DNA from: a virus
Virus record (IMG/VR): IMGVR_UViG_3300047551_000242
Location: 1 to 21,621 of that record
Length of the DNA: 21,621 nucleotides
Direction: 5' to 3' (one strand)
Below the pieces are notes generated by a model. The model did no database searches and was not told the origin of the DNA. It worked only from the letters and a program-made list of their open reading frames with translations. Shown here in pieces: positions 21,584 through 21,621 of the stretch (position 1 is the first letter of the stretch; the number at the start of each line of letters is the position of its first letter). Made by a program: the position numbers and the translations under genes.

Positions 21584-21621
21584 ATGGCAAAATGTAGTAA
21601 TTGTGGAGCAGCTTTAAGTTG
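21584..21621 (+). CDS. Cys-rich small protein, 3' end outside the window
   Basis: ATG at 21584 opens MAKCSNCGAALS before the window ends. The CSNC pair within the first eight residues suggests a zinc ribbon. Short proteins of this type follow tail genes in several phages of Bacteroidota, usually below 50 residues. Only 12 codons are visible, so nothing more can be said of its function. Confidence 0.55.
   Translation, partial: MAKCSNCGAALS

Noticed and set aside
1-21621. tRNA genes, CRISPR arrays, insertion sequences, attachment sites
   Set aside because: No cloverleaf-type stretch in the spacers, no regularly spaced repeats, no transposase or terminal inverted repeats, and no integrase were seen by reading; spacers are all about 105 bases or shorter.

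Overview
The window is one continuous block of the structural (virion) module of a tailed double-stranded DNA phage. Every gene is on the + strand, the DNA is AT-rich, and genes are packed with overlaps of a few bases or the one-base TAATG junction. Three promoters fit the Bacteroidota sigma factor consensus (TTTG, 19-20 bases, TAnnTTTG), and Shine-Dalgarno sequences are mostly absent in front of genes, with A-rich leaders instead. The host is therefore most likely a member of the Bacteroidota. The order large terminase, long portal, acidic scaffold-like protein, major capsid protein, small head protein, neck protein recalls crAss-like phages and related uncultured lineages. That placement is inference. 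No integrase, lysin, tape measure, polymerase, tRNA or CRISPR array is visible.

Layout. 1-2841: end of a tail fibre gene with a duplicated module and collagen-like stretch, then a 577-residue repeat protein that looks like a beta-propeller (host recognition). 2842-2945: a spacer with a promoter-like motif and a 19-codon ORF. 2946-3697: an unknown protein and a one-TM coiled-coil (holin- or spanin-like) protein. 3714-3764: a textbook Bacteroidota promoter whose -7 box sits in the centre of a near-perfect 17-bp inverted repeat. It drives a run of small genes: coiled-coil, winged-helix-like, HU/IHF-like, Cys-rich, and a PD-(D/E)XK nuclease. 5805-9329: packaging genes, with two small proteins, a PhoH-like ATPase and the large terminase. 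9331-15099: portal, scaffold-like protein and major capsid protein. 15169-16640: head fibre or decoration-like protein and an unknown 337-residue protein. 16653-18431: eight consecutive tiny lysine-rich proteins, several ending in runs of lysine. 18431-21563: neck/adaptor-like protein, a Dps-like four-helix protein, an abundant-type 424-residue structural protein, and a Cys-rich 185-residue protein. A Cys-rich gene starts at 21584 and runs off the window.

How the parts fit. Terminase, portal, scaffold and capsid protein build and fill the head. The basic peptides are encoded where head-completion or internal proteins are expected and may enter the virion with the DNA. The major capsid gene and the 424-residue gene share a separate codon style (CGT for Arg, TTG for Leu), an A-rich leader and a hairpin right after the stop codon. 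This marks them as the two most strongly expressed products here. The most interesting items are the basic-peptide cluster, the Dps-like protein inside a virion module, the palindrome-embedded promoter, and an 11-base motif (TCGTATATTAT) shared by the two largest intergenic gaps.
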